A stretch of 64,000 nt of DNA. Source: Pseudohalioglobus sediminis (GTDB taxonomy: Bacteria > Pseudomonadota > Gammaproteobacteria > Pseudomonadales > Halieaceae). Below are positions 1-7,685 of the stretch, piece after piece (position 1 is the first letter of the stretch; each line of letters opens with the position of its first letter). The notes beneath the pieces were generated by a model, which saw only the letters and a list, made by a program, of their open reading frames with translations, did no database searches and was not told where the DNA came from. Made by a program: the position numbers and the translations under genes. Location of the stretch: positions 1 through 64,000 of the forward strand of contig NZ_VTUX01000010.1 in the NCBI RefSeq assembly GCF_008370495.1, read 5' to 3'.

Positions 1-196
1 ACAACCAAATCAGAGGCTCAGATACAATTCGAAATCAATGTTCCATAAAACTATGAATCAATGGTCACTTGTTGTATCTGAATAGTCGTGACAACTATCC
101 CAACAAGTGCCCACACATCTGTCTTCGTCTTCTTGTTAAGTAACTCCCAGACCGCCAGGGCGTGGGTTCTTTTCGAGGGGTGTCCCCCGAACAGAG
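1..196 (-). other. rRNA operon leader (5' of 16S, gene itself outside the window)
   Basis: On the minus strand the transcript leaving the promoter contains a boxA-like CTTAACA (140-134). After it comes GTGTGGGCACTTG (117-105), which resembles the segment following boxA in enterobacterial rRNA leaders. Two perfect inverted repeats follow: CACTTGTTG/CAACAAGTG (66-74 with 101-109) and TCAGATACAA/TTGTATCTGA (18-27 with 72-81). They share bases 72-74, so they cannot form together. The 16S gene should begin shortly left of base 1 but is not seen. Between base 266 and the end of pssA (436) I see no gene and no clear terminator. Confidence 0.65.
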
Positions 197-202
197 GTGC
201 GC

Positions 203-265
203 ATTATACGGATCGTTTACCCCCCTGCAAGGGGCTTTGCGAAAAAAATTCTGCCTTTTTCAAAG
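203..265 (-). promoter_or_regulatory. rRNA operon P1-type promoter with upstream A/T tract
   Basis: Read on the minus strand there is a -35 TTGCAG (230-225), a 16-bp spacer and a perfect -10 TATAAT (208-203), followed by a GC-rich discriminator (GCGCACC) typical of stringently controlled stable-RNA promoters. Upstream of the -35, at 235-265, are A/T tracts that could serve as an UP element. Transcription would start near 196 and run left out of the window. Assignment to an rrn operon rests on the leader sequence that follows it (GTGTGGGCACTTG and a boxA-like CTTAACA). Growth-rate and ppGpp control is inferred from this promoter class. Confidence 0.72.
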
Positions 266-435
266 GGGTGAAATATTGACCAGAAATGCGGGCGTATCAG
301 TCGCTGTTCCAGGCCGCTGCTCGACCGGGCGAACGTGGCCAATCTGGCCCGAAGAATGCGGGTGACACAGGCACCACGCGCTTATCCCGCGGCCCGGCGC
401 CCTGCTCCTGGAAGAATCAGGGCGTGGTCAGCTTG

Positions 436-1290
436 TCAGGCAGAACCACGCTCACGCCGCTTAATTACCGACATCACCGGTCCGGAGGCTGCGTAAGACA
501 GGAACGCGATCAGCAGTATTAGCGGTGGATCAAGTGTGACCAGACCAAACGCCAGCACCACCAGTATCATAACCACGAACGGCACCCGACCGTGAAAATC
601 GATACCCTTGAAACTGTAGTAGGGGAAGTTGGCAATCATTAACAGGCCAGTCACGCCGGTAAGCAGGGCGAGGAGTATCGCAATCTCGCCGGGAAGATCG
701 GCACCCGACCAGCCCAGGTCACTGCACACCCAAACCGCACTGACGATAATACAAGCCGCCGCGGGGCTGGCCAGGCCGGTGAAGAAGTTTTTGTCTGCGG
801 TGTCGATCTGCGTATTGAAACGCGCCAGCCGCAGCGCTGCGCAGGCGACGTAAACGAAGGCAGCGCTCCAGCCAAACTTGCCAAGTTCTCCGAGGGCGAA
901 GCTGAACATGACCAACGCCGGAGCCACACCAAAGGAGACCATGTCCGACAGGCTGTCGTACTCCGCGCCGAACTTGCTCTGCGTATTGGTCAACCGCGCT
1001 ATACGCCCGTCCAACCCGTCGAGCACCAGGGCCGCAAATATGGCGATCGGCGCGCTTTGGAAGTCGCCACGCAACGCGGCGATGACCGCATAAAAACCGG
1101 CGAACAGCGCGCCGGTCGTGAACAGGTTCGGTAACAGGTAGATGCCCTGTCGGCGCACCGGCTTGCCGTTCTCGGACACTTCCTCTTCGTGCTCGTCCAC
1201 CAGCAGGTCGAGCGGCGCGGTAACCGGCGGTGATTCATGCCCGTCATCTGCCCTGTTATCCTGCTCTGGTTTGTCGCCCTGCTCCGTCAT
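436..1290 (-). CDS. pssA: CDP-diacylglycerol--serine O-phosphatidyltransferase
   Basis: This integral membrane enzyme makes phosphatidylserine from CDP-diacylglycerol and serine, the first step toward phosphatidylethanolamine. The CDP-alcohol phosphotransferase signature is complete: D91, D94-G95, A98-R99, G108, D112 and D116. Several hydrophobic segments follow. The first 45 residues are hydrophilic and acidic, and the motif beginning at residue 50 (IYLLPNLFTTG) is typical of the Pseudomonas/Bacillus-type enzyme rather than the E. coli one. I chose the ATG at 1290 (284 aa) because AAGGCAGG lies about 8 nt upstream and because a longer reading frame starting at 1359 would overlap ilvY. It lies 34 bp downstream of ilvY on the same strand, so co-transcription is possible. 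The identification is firm; the exact start is less so. Confidence 0.93.
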   Translation of the reverse strand: MTEQGDKPEQDNRADDGHESPPVTAPLDLLVDEHEEEVSENGKPVRRQGIYLLPNLFTTGALFAGFYAVIAALRGDFQSAPIAIFAALVLDGLDGRIARLTNTQSKFGAEYDSLSDMVSFGVAPALVMFSFALGELGKFGWSAAFVYVACAALRLARFNTQIDTADKNFFTGLASPAAACIIVSAVWVCSDLGWSGADLPGEIAILLALLTGVTGLLMIANFPYYSFKGIDFHGRVPFVVMILVVLAFGLVTLDPPLILLIAFLSYAASGPVMSVIKRRERGSA

Positions 1291-1324
1291 ACTGCTACCT
1301 GCCTTGAATTCTTGCGCGATTGTA

Positions 1325-2233
1325 TCAAATAGAGACCTCGCAGGTCTGCCCGGCCACATCCCACAACGCGCGAACTAGCGGGCTGGACAGGCGCTGTCGC
1401 AATGCCGCCAGACCGATAGAAAGGGAGGGCAGATCGTGCCGCAGGGGGACACTTTCTACCTGCGCTCCCTGGCCGCTGGCGTCAATAACCAACTGCGGAG
1501 CAATGCCTACACCAAGGCCCAGGCTAACCATGGCCACAATGGCTTCATGCCCCGCCACCTGTGCATAAATACGTGGCCGTATACCTCTCTCGCGCAACCA
1601 GTCGTCGAGCAGTTCCTTGGTGGTACCCCGCTCCGGCACGATCAACGGCAGTGACTCCCAGTCCAGGCTACCTGTGTCCGCCGCGCCCGCAAGCACCTTA
1701 TCTCGCACCTGGCAGTCCATTCTCGGCATGCAGAACTGCAATGGCGACTCCCTCAGCGGCAGGAAGTCCAGGCGCCTCGGGAGCTGCAGCGGCCTGATGG
1801 TAACGGCCAGGTCATCCTGCCCGGATAACACGCGGTTAACACCGTCTGCCTGGTCACCGGTATGCATCATGATCTCCACGGAGGAGTAGGCCGCACGAAA
1901 TGCCGCGAGAATAGGCGCAAGCAGGGTATGGCTGGCAGTCACGGAACAGTAAAGGCTGACCTCACCCACCAGTTCACCCTCGCTGTCGAGCGAGCGCTGC
2001 AGTTGCTGCCAATCAGACAATGTGCGCAGGGCAAAATCCCTGAACTCCACGCCGGCGTGCGTCAGCGCCACGTTACGTCGATCGCGATGGAACAAGGGTT
2101 GCCCGACTTCGTCCTCGAGCCGCGCTATGGTTCGACTGACCGCCGAAACACTCATATGCAGGTTTTCCCCTGCGCGACTGAAACTCAGTGAATCGGCCAC
2201 GGCGAGAAATAGTGACAACGCCCGGGTTTCCAT
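1325..2233 (-). CDS. ilvY: LysR-type activator of ilvC (IlvY)
   Basis: This LysR-family regulator has a winged helix-turn-helix in residues 1-60 and a periplasmic-binding-like effector domain from about 90 on (CSVTASHTLLAPIL, then TGDQAD). It matches E. coli IlvY across its length and is divergent from ilvC, the standard arrangement. IlvY activates ilvC when acetolactate or acetohydroxybutyrate accumulates (family knowledge). The frame opens with GTG-ATG; I chose the ATG at 2233 because AGGGGG is 6 nt upstream of it but only 3 nt from the GTG. An ATTGCAAT palindrome lies just upstream of the start, so autoregulation is plausible. Confidence 0.9.
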   Translation of the reverse strand: METRALSLFLAVADSLSFSRAGENLHMSVSAVSRTIARLEDEVGQPLFHRDRRNVALTHAGVEFRDFALRTLSDWQQLQRSLDSEGELVGEVSLYCSVTASHTLLAPILAAFRAAYSSVEIMMHTGDQADGVNRVLSGQDDLAVTIRPLQLPRRLDFLPLRESPLQFCMPRMDCQVRDKVLAGAADTGSLDWESLPLIVPERGTTKELLDDWLRERGIRPRIYAQVAGHEAIVAMVSLGLGVGIAPQLVIDASGQGAQVESVPLRHDLPSLSIGLAALRQRLSSPLVRALWDVAGQTCEVSI

Positions 2234-2245
2234 CACCAGCCCCCT

Positions 2246-2253
2246 ATTGCAAT
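2246..2253. promoter_or_regulatory. ATTGCAAT palindrome, candidate IlvY operator half
   Basis: This perfect 8-bp palindrome lies in the ilvY-ilvC divergent region, 12 bp before the ilvY start. As I recall, E. coli IlvY operators are built from TTGCAA-type elements. Only one clear copy is visible, so the complete operator is not established. Confidence 0.35.
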
Positions 2254-2283
2254 AAAGACAACACAGTATTACTTATTTAGCGT

Positions 2284-2312
2284 TTTACGCAAGCCATTCA
2301 ATCCCTTATCCT
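2284..2312 (+). promoter_or_regulatory. Candidate ilvC promoter
   Basis: TTTACG (2284-2289), a 17-bp spacer and TATCCT (2307-2312) form a plausible sigma-70 promoter about 100 bp before ilvC. It lies 30 bp downstream of the ATTGCAAT palindrome, a suitable place for a LysR activator upstream of the -35. The hexamers are weak, which fits an activator-dependent promoter. Confidence 0.4.
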
Positions 2313-2410
2313 GCCGCCTCTTAAAACCGCAGTGCACAACCTGTTGCCGATCAAGCAAACCGGCACCTGGCGCGACAGCATGCTAACCAAGCCACCAAGG
2401 AGACCCGAAC

Positions 2411-3883
2411 ATGGGACAGAATTACTTCAACACCCTGCCACTCCGGTTGCAGCTAGAAGAACTCGGCAAATGCCGCTTTATGGATCGCTCGGAATTCGCC
2501 AACGGATGCGACTACCTGAAAGGCAAGAAGATCGTCATCGTTGGTTGCGGAGCGCAGGGCCTGAACCAGGGTCTGAACCTGCGCGACTCCGGGCTGGACG
2601 TCTCCTATGCCCTGCGCGAGAGCGCGATTATTGAGCAGCGTCAATCCTGGAAAAACGCCACCGAAAACGGCTTCAACGTGGGCACCTATGAAGAGCTTGT
2701 GCCCACCGCCGATGTGGTAATGAACCTGACGCCGGACAAGCAGCACACCAGCGTGGTCGAGGCGGTGATGCCGCTGATGAAGGAAGGTGCCTGCCTGGAC
2801 TACGCACACGGCTTCAACCTGGTGGAAGAAGGCATGCAAATCCGCAAGGACCTCACCGTGGTGATGATGTGCCCCAAGTGCCCCGGCACGGAAGTACGCG
2901 AAGAGTACAAGCGCGGGTTTGGTGTACCGACATTGATTGCCGTACACCGGGAAAATGACCCCCGGGGCGAAGGCATGGATATCGCCAAGGCGCTGGCCTC
3001 GGGCACTGGTGGCGACCGCGCAGGTGTTCTGGAGTCTTCACCCATCGCTGAAGTGAAGTCCGACCTGATGGGCGAACAAACCATTCTCTGCGGCATGCTG
3101 CAGACCGGTGCCATACTGTCATTCGACAAGATGGTAGAAAAAGGTATCGATCCCGGGTACGCCTCAAAACTCATCCAGTACGGATGGGAAACCGTGACTG
3201 AAGGCCTGAAGCACGGTGGTATCACCAACATGATGGACCGCCTCTCCAACCCCGCCAAAATCCGTGCTTACCACCTCGCGGAAGAACTCAAGGACATCAT
3301 GCGCCCGCTGTACGAAAAGCATCAGGACGACATCATGTCTGGCGAGTTTTCCCGGACCATGATGGAAGACTGGGCCAACGATGATGCCAACCTGTTGCAG
3401 TGGCGCGCCGCCACCCAGGATACGGCCTTTGAGAAGACCTCCAGCACCGATTCCGACATCCCCGAGCAGGAGTACTATGACCACGGCATCTTGCTGGTAG
3501 CCATGGTCAAAGCGGGTGTAGAGCTGGCCTATGAGACGATGGTAGCCGCCGGCATCAAGGCCGAATCGGCCTACTACGAGTCACTGCATGAGACACCGCT
3601 TATCGCCAACACCATCGCGCGCAAGAAACTGTACGAGATGAACGTGGTAATTTCCGACACCGCTGAGTACGGCTGCTACCTGTTCGATCACGCCTGTCGC
3701 CCCTTGCTCGCGGATTTCATGAGCAAGATCGACACTGACGTCATCGGCAAAGGCATCGGTGGCGACAATGGTGTGGACAACCGCGAGTTGATCGCCATCA
3801 ACAGCGACATCCGCAACCACCCGGTTGAGGTCATCGGCGCGGAACTGCGCGGCTATATGACAGCCATGAAGCGAATCGTGTAG
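2411..3883 (+). CDS. ilvC: Ketol-acid reductoisomerase, class II (long form)
   Basis: IlvC catalyses the NADPH- and Mg-dependent isomeroreduction of acetolactate or acetohydroxybutyrate in valine, leucine and isoleucine synthesis, in the cytoplasm. At 490 aa it is the long class II form, nearly collinear with E. coli IlvC (491 aa); most other bacteria have a short form of about 340 aa. The Rossmann loop is GCGAQG at residues 45-50. The Mg-binding DLMGEQ lies near 218-222, and the duplicated knotted C-terminal domain contains [15 protein letters not shown] lies 9 nt before the ATG. It is divergent from ilvY and ends at a strong terminator, so it is probably monocistronic. Confidence 0.97.
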   Translation: MGQNYFNTLPLRLQLEELGKCRFMDRSEFANGCDYLKGKKIVIVGCGAQGLNQGLNLRDSGLDVSYALRESAIIEQRQSWKNATENGFNVGTYEELVPTADVVMNLTPDKQHTSVVEAVMPLMKEGACLDYAHGFNLVEEGMQIRKDLTVVMMCPKCPGTEVREEYKRGFGVPTLIAVHRENDPRGEGMDIAKALASGTGGDRAGVLESSPIAEVKSDLMGEQTILCGMLQTGAILSFDKMVEKGIDPGYASKLIQYGWETVTEGLKHGGITNMMDRLSNPAKIRAYHLAEELKDIMRPLYEKHQDDIMSGEFSRTMMEDWANDDANLLQWRAATQDTAFEKTSSTDSDIPEQEYYDHGILLVAMVKAGVELAYETMVAAGIKAESAYYESLHETPLIANTIARKKLYEMNVVISDTAEYGCYLFDHACRPLLADFMSKIDTDVIGKGIGGDNGVDNRELIAINSDIRNHPVEVIGAELRGYMTAMKRIV

Positions 3884-3902
3884 GGCGCACCACAATGAAG
3901 AA

Positions 3903-3927
3903 GGGGGCCAGATGGCCCCCTTTTTTT
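3903..3927 (+). terminator. Rho-independent terminator of ilvC
   Basis: GGGGGCC (3903-3909) pairs with GGCCCCC (3914-3920) across a 4-base loop and is followed by seven T residues. It lies 19 bp after the ilvC stop and just before the convergent end of ilvH. The reverse strand lacks a comparable T run immediately after the stem. Confidence 0.9.
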
Positions 3928-3939
3928 GGTCCAGTGTGC

Positions 3940-4431
3940 TCAGAGACTCAGCACCTTCTCACCGCGGGAAATACCGGCAACGCCGGATCGGACCACCTCC
4001 AGGATATCGACGTCGACCATGGACGCCACAAAGGCATCCAGCTTGTCCGACGTACCTACCAACTGAATTGTGAACACGTTGGGTCCGACATCGACGATCT
4101 GCCCGCGAAAAATGTCGGTGGTGCGCTTGACCTCGTCCCGGGCCGCACCGGTGGCGCGTACCTTTATCAACATGAGGTCTCTCTCGACGTGGGCTCCCTC
4201 AGTCAGGTCTACCACTTTGACCACGTCCACCAACTTGTTGAGCTGCTTCGTCACCTGCTCTATGTGCAGGTCGTCGCCGATGGTGGTAAGTGTGAGTCGC
4301 GACAGCGTGGGATCATCCGTGGCTGCCACGTTCAGGGTTTCAATGTTGTACCCGCGCTGTGAGAACAAGCCAACCACCCTGGACAAGGCACCTGGCTCGT
4401 TTTCCATGAGCATAGATAAGATGCGTCGCAT
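3940..4431 (-). CDS. ilvH: Acetolactate synthase small (regulatory) subunit
   Basis: IlvH is the valine-binding regulatory subunit of acetohydroxyacid synthase; it stimulates the large subunit and confers feedback inhibition. An N-terminal ACT domain starts at MRRILSMLMENEPGALSRVV, and the C-terminal domain includes DIFRGQIVDVG. I chose the ATG at 4431 (163 aa, the usual length) because GAGGAC lies 8 nt upstream and the start comes 2 nt after the ilvI stop. The longer in-frame start at 4461 would overlap ilvI. The two genes form an ilvIH operon and their translation is probably coupled. Confidence 0.95.
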   Translation of the reverse strand: MRRILSMLMENEPGALSRVVGLFSQRGYNIETLNVAATDDPTLSRLTLTTIGDDLHIEQVTKQLNKLVDVVKVVDLTEGAHVERDLMLIKVRATGAARDEVKRTTDIFRGQIVDVGPNVFTIQLVGTSDKLDAFVASMVDVDILEVVRSGVAGISRGEKVLSL

Positions 4432-4433
4432 GA

Positions 4434-6179
4434 TCAGGTCCTCTCGTTCTTGGAAAGCCACATATCTTTCATGGAGCCGTTAGGCGCCACATGCATGGGG
4501 TAGACATGTTCCATGTCATCAATCAGCACATCGAGGAACACCGTGCGATCCTTGAGGGCAAAGGTTTCATCCATTGCCGCGTCGAGATCTTCGAGCTTGC
4601 TGACCTTGATGCCCACGTGACCATATGACTCCATGAGTTTAACGAAATCAGGCAGCGAGTCGGCATAGGTCACCTCGGAGTAGCGGCCTTCATACTGCAT
4701 ATCCTGCCACTGCTTCACCATCCCCAGGTAATTGTTGCGCAGGCAGATGATCTTCACCGGTGTACTGTAATGCGTTGCAGTCGCCAGCTCCTGAATGTTC
4801 ATCTGGATACTGCCTTCACCGGTGACGCAGGCCACGTCGGCGTCCGGAAACGCCAGTTTTACCCCGATTGCCGCAGGCAGGCCAAAACCCATGGTGCCCA
4901 GGCCGCCGGAGTTGATCCAGCGCCGGGGCTTGTCGAAACGATAATACTGGGCCGCAAACATCTGGTGCTGGCCGACGTCAGACGTCACATAGGCATCCCC
5001 GTCCGTGGCCCGATACAGGCTCTCGATCACCTGCTGGGGCATGATCATGTCACTCTCGCGATAGCGCCGGCCGGTCAGCAAACCATGCTTGCCCCGCCAC
5101 TCGTCTATCTGCTGCCACCAGCGCTCAAGGGAAGCAGCCTCGGGAAGGTCGGCGTCTTTCTCTTTTATGGCATCTATCTGCGCCATCATTTCCGTCAACA
5201 CCGACTGCACCGGACCCACGATGGGGACATCCGCCTGTACGGTCTTGGATATGGAAGTTGGATCCACGTCGATGTGAATGATTTTCGCACCGGGGCAAAA
5301 CTTGGACACGGTATTGGTGACGCGGTCATCGAATCTCGCACCCACTGCCAGGATTACGTCGGCATGGTGCATCGCCATGTTGGCCTCGTAAAACCCGTGC
5401 ATCCCCAGCATGCCAAGGAATTGCCGATCAGTACCGGGAAAAGCTCCCAGGCCCATCAGGGTATTCGTCACCGGATAGTTAAGCTCCCTGGCGAGGCGGG
5501 TGAGCAACTCGCTGCCCTCGCCCAGGATGACTCCGCCCCCGGAATAAATCACTGGCCTCTTGGCACCGAGCAGCAGGCGGGCAGCTTTCTTGATTTGCCC
5601 GGTATGACCACGCTGTGCCGGCGAGTACGAACGCAGCTTCACGGAATCCGGATAATGGTACTCAAATTTCTCGTCGGGCCTGGTGACGTCCTTGGGGATG
5701 TCGATAACCACGGGACCAGGTCGGCCGGTGGCAGCAATATGGAAAGCTCGCTTGATGGTCCCGGGAATCTCCTCGGCATGCTTGACCATAAAGCTGTGCT
5801 TCACGATAGGCCGCGAGATACCCACCATGTCGGTTTCCTGGAAGGCATCCTCACCGATGAGGTGGCTCTGCACCTGGCCAGAGAACACCACCATGGGTAT
5901 GGAATCCATGTAGGCGGTAGCGATACCGGTAATAGCATTGGTGGCGCCAGGACCTGAGGTGACCAGAACCACACCGGGTTTGCCGGTAGCGCGAGCGTAG
6001 GCGTCAGCGGCGTGGGTGGCCGCCTGTTCATGACGCACCAGTATGTGCGGGACTTTACAGTCCTTGAACAGCGCATCGTAAATATGTAAGACAGCACCGC
6101 CCGGATAACCGAAGACGTATTCCACGCCCTCGTCTTCCAGAGCGCGAGCAACCATTTCACCGCCGGATAATAGTTCCAC
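4434..6179 (-). CDS. ilvI: Acetolactate synthase large (catalytic) subunit
   Basis: This ThDP- and FAD-dependent enzyme condenses two pyruvates, or pyruvate and 2-oxobutyrate, at the entry of the branched-chain pathway. The ThDP-activating glutamate is E51 in [11 protein letters not shown]. The C-terminal ThDP motif starts with TGEGS and ends in RNNY. I chose the GTG at 6179 (581 aa) because GGAG lies 9 nt upstream and the resulting N-terminus ([14 protein letters not shown]) aligns with E. coli IlvI. An in-frame GTG at 6203 lacks such support. The operon partner is ilvH. A 435-bp structured leader precedes it, but no classical branched-chain-rich leader peptide was found. Confidence 0.95.
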   Translation of the reverse strand: MELLSGGEMVARALEDEGVEYVFGYPGGAVLHIYDALFKDCKVPHILVRHEQAATHAADAYARATGKPGVVLVTSGPGATNAITGIATAYMDSIPMVVFSGQVQSHLIGEDAFQETDMVGISRPIVKHSFMVKHAEEIPGTIKRAFHIAATGRPGPVVIDIPKDVTRPDEKFEYHYPDSVKLRSYSPAQRGHTGQIKKAARLLLGAKRPVIYSGGGVILGEGSELLTRLARELNYPVTNTLMGLGAFPGTDRQFLGMLGMHGFYEANMAMHHADVILAVGARFDDRVTNTVSKFCPGAKIIHIDVDPTSISKTVQADVPIVGPVQSVLTEMMAQIDAIKEKDADLPEAASLERWWQQIDEWRGKHGLLTGRRYRESDMIMPQQVIESLYRATDGDAYVTSDVGQHQMFAAQYYRFDKPRRWINSGGLGTMGFGLPAAIGVKLAFPDADVACVTGEGSIQMNIQELATATHYSTPVKIICLRNNYLGMVKQWQDMQYEGRYSEVTYADSLPDFVKLMESYGHVGIKVSKLEDLDAAMDETFALKDRTVFLDVLIDDMEHVYPMHVAPNGSMKDMWLSKNERT

Positions 6180-6614
6180 AGCAATTCTCCAAAGAGCATG
6201 CACGGCGCGATACCCTCGCCGTTACACTTCAAAAGTACGTGTGGACGTTGCTACGACAGGCACCTCGGACCGGTACCCGGTTGGCCACGCCACCCCCTTG
6301 TTGAGCTCGATACACAACGCGATCCCCTGAGGGACTCACCTTCAGGGATTATCGATCACGAACCCGTGTATCGGTCGCCCTGCGGGGTAGCGCAGTGTCT
6401 GGCCCTCAACCCGACCAATACAGCCCGGGTTGAATACGGGACTCACAAACAGCTGACATGAATAATCGGATCACACCAGTAGGCCAGGGGTCGAGGGTAC
6501 TCGACATACGCCGTTGCCATATGCAAGACGGCGACAATGGTGGCAGAACCGGTAGGAATGTCAACCATGCGGCTGCTGCGTGTGACATTCACCACATTTT
6601 GGACTATTTCAATA
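6180..6614 (-). promoter_or_regulatory. Long upstream region of ilvIH with serial hairpins
   Basis: There is no credible gene in this stretch. On the ilvI strand three inverted repeats occur in series: 6407-6432 (CAACCCG/CGGGTTG), 6380-6395 (CTGCG/CGCAG), and 6322-6349 (11 bp with one bulged base, loop ACTCA). None is followed by a T run. Near the gene, a 23-codon GTG frame (6279 to 6208) contains five valines and overlaps an AAGGGGG. I could not decide whether it is translated. The region must also hold the ilvI promoter, which I could not place confidently. Confidence 0.4.
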
Positions 6615-6641
6615 TTGACGATGTCGTTTTACTTTTATACT
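6615..6641 (+). promoter_or_regulatory. Candidate promoter of the DUF4124 gene pair
   Basis: TTGACG (6615-6620) and TATACT (6636-6641) are separated by 15 bp, 30 bp before the first DUF4124 start. The hexamers are good but the spacer is shorter than ideal. The surrounding sequence is markedly AT-richer than its neighbours. Confidence 0.5.
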
Positions 6642-6670
6642 GATACCCTACCGAAAAGAGGGGATTTGCG

Positions 6671-7138
6671 GTGGAAATGAAAAGAGTGGGGATGATCACC
6701 ATCCTGTTCAGCGCGCTGGTGCTGGGCGCCTATGCCGAGGCAGGAAACCTGTATCGCTGGAAAGACAGCGAGGGCAACCCTGTAATGAGCGACCGTCCAC
6801 CGCCAACCGGCGTGGAGTATGAGACGATATCAACCAGTTCCAACCTGGTTCACAGCGTGAATGACGCTGACGCACCGCCGGCCGAATCGCCCTCCGCACC
6901 AGCCGGCAAGCCACCGGAGCCCGAACAGACAGCCGCAAAGTCTGGCAAGACCAAGTCCGGCCTGTATGAGAAAAACCCGGAATACTGCGCGGCCGCCAGG
7001 AAAAACCTTGAAGTGATAGATCGGGCCCCGAGAATCCGGATGGATACCGGTGACGGTGAGTTGCGTTACCTGACTGATGAGGAGCGCGCTACCCAGCGAC
7101 AGAACAACCTTGAGGTTATTGAAGCGCACTGCGAATGA
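6671..7138 (+). CDS. DUF4124 domain-containing exported protein (first of tandem pair)
   Basis: This 155-aa protein has an N-terminal signal peptide (hydrophobic residues about 8-22, ending AEAG). A DUF4124 module follows at about 25-55 (LYRWKDSEGNPVMSDRPPP), a small beta-rich domain common in gammaproteobacterial exported proteins. The middle is proline- and alanine-rich. The C-terminal block has KNPEYC, ARKNLE and a final HCE; the two cysteines could form a disulfide. The GTG at 6671 has GAGGGG 7 nt upstream. Its partner at 7161 shares this whole layout, so the pair is a tandem duplication. Exact function is unknown; periplasmic location is inferred. Confidence 0.82.
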   Translation: MEMKRVGMITILFSALVLGAYAEAGNLYRWKDSEGNPVMSDRPPPTGVEYETISTSSNLVHSVNDADAPPAESPSAPAGKPPEPEQTAAKSGKTKSGLYEKNPEYCAAARKNLEVIDRAPRIRMDTGDGELRYLTDEERATQRQNNLEVIEAHCE

Positions 7139-7160
7139 CGACAGTTCCGGAGTAATGCCA

Positions 7161-7625
7161 ATGATCCACAAAAGAGCGTGCATGAGTGTACTGGGAGCCT
7201 GCCTGCTGGCCCTGGCCACGCTAGGGGCAGCTGCGGCTGAAGCCGGCACCACGCATTACCGCTGGATCAACGAACGCGGGTACCCGGTGCACAGCGACCG
7301 GCCGCCACCCGAGGGTATCGATTACGAGGTAATCACGACAGGCTCGGGGCTGAAGCGCGTGGTCCCTGCTGAGGAAGGCGCGGTGCCGCCCGAGGTTAAC
7401 CCCAGCGTCGGTAACGAGTTTGAGCCTGTCGATGAAGATGAAGCCAGTCGCAGCCGGAAAAATCCCGAACTCTGCCAACGCGCACGCTCCAATCTGGAGG
7501 CGCTGACCACCAAGTCTACGGTCATCATGAAAGACGATCAGGGAGATGATCGCGTGCTCACAGCAGAGGAAATCGCATCGGAAACCCGAAAAGCAGAAGC
7601 CCTGGTGGAATTCTACTGCCCCTGA
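7161..7625 (+). CDS. DUF4124 domain-containing exported protein (second of tandem pair)
   Basis: At 154 aa it is a paralogue of the preceding gene. The signal peptide ends near AAAAEAG, the DUF4124 module is YRWINERGYPVHSDRPPP, and the C-terminus repeats the partner's plan (KNPELCQRARSNLE, LTAEE, final YCP). I chose the ATG at 7161 because GGAG lies 8 nt upstream; the ATG at 7155 is too close to it. It starts 22 bp after the first gene and probably shares its promoter. It converges on pilY1, 60 bp away. Function is not known. A role linked to pili would rest on proximity alone. Confidence 0.82.
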   Translation: MIHKRACMSVLGACLLALATLGAAAAEAGTTHYRWINERGYPVHSDRPPPEGIDYEVITTGSGLKRVVPAEEGAVPPEVNPSVGNEFEPVDEDEASRSRKNPELCQRARSNLEALTTKSTVIMKDDQGDDRVLTAEEIASETRKAEALVEFYCP

Positions 7626-7685
7626 TCCCAGACCAGTTCCCGCTGGCGGGCCCGTTGGCTCGCCGCGTGCCATCCAGCACCCGCT

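Noticed and set aside
88-522. Short open frames near the left end
   Set aside because: They lie in the rRNA leader and promoter or opposite the end of pssA and have no coding character.
4770-5957. 395-aa open frame antisense to ilvI
   Set aside because: It is a shadow frame; its composition is biased (His/Gly-rich) and no family motif is seen, whereas ilvI on the other strand is certain.
6406-6588. 60-aa minus-strand frame in the ilvI leader
   Set aside because: It lacks branched-chain codon runs and a ribosome-binding site and does not look like a leader peptide.
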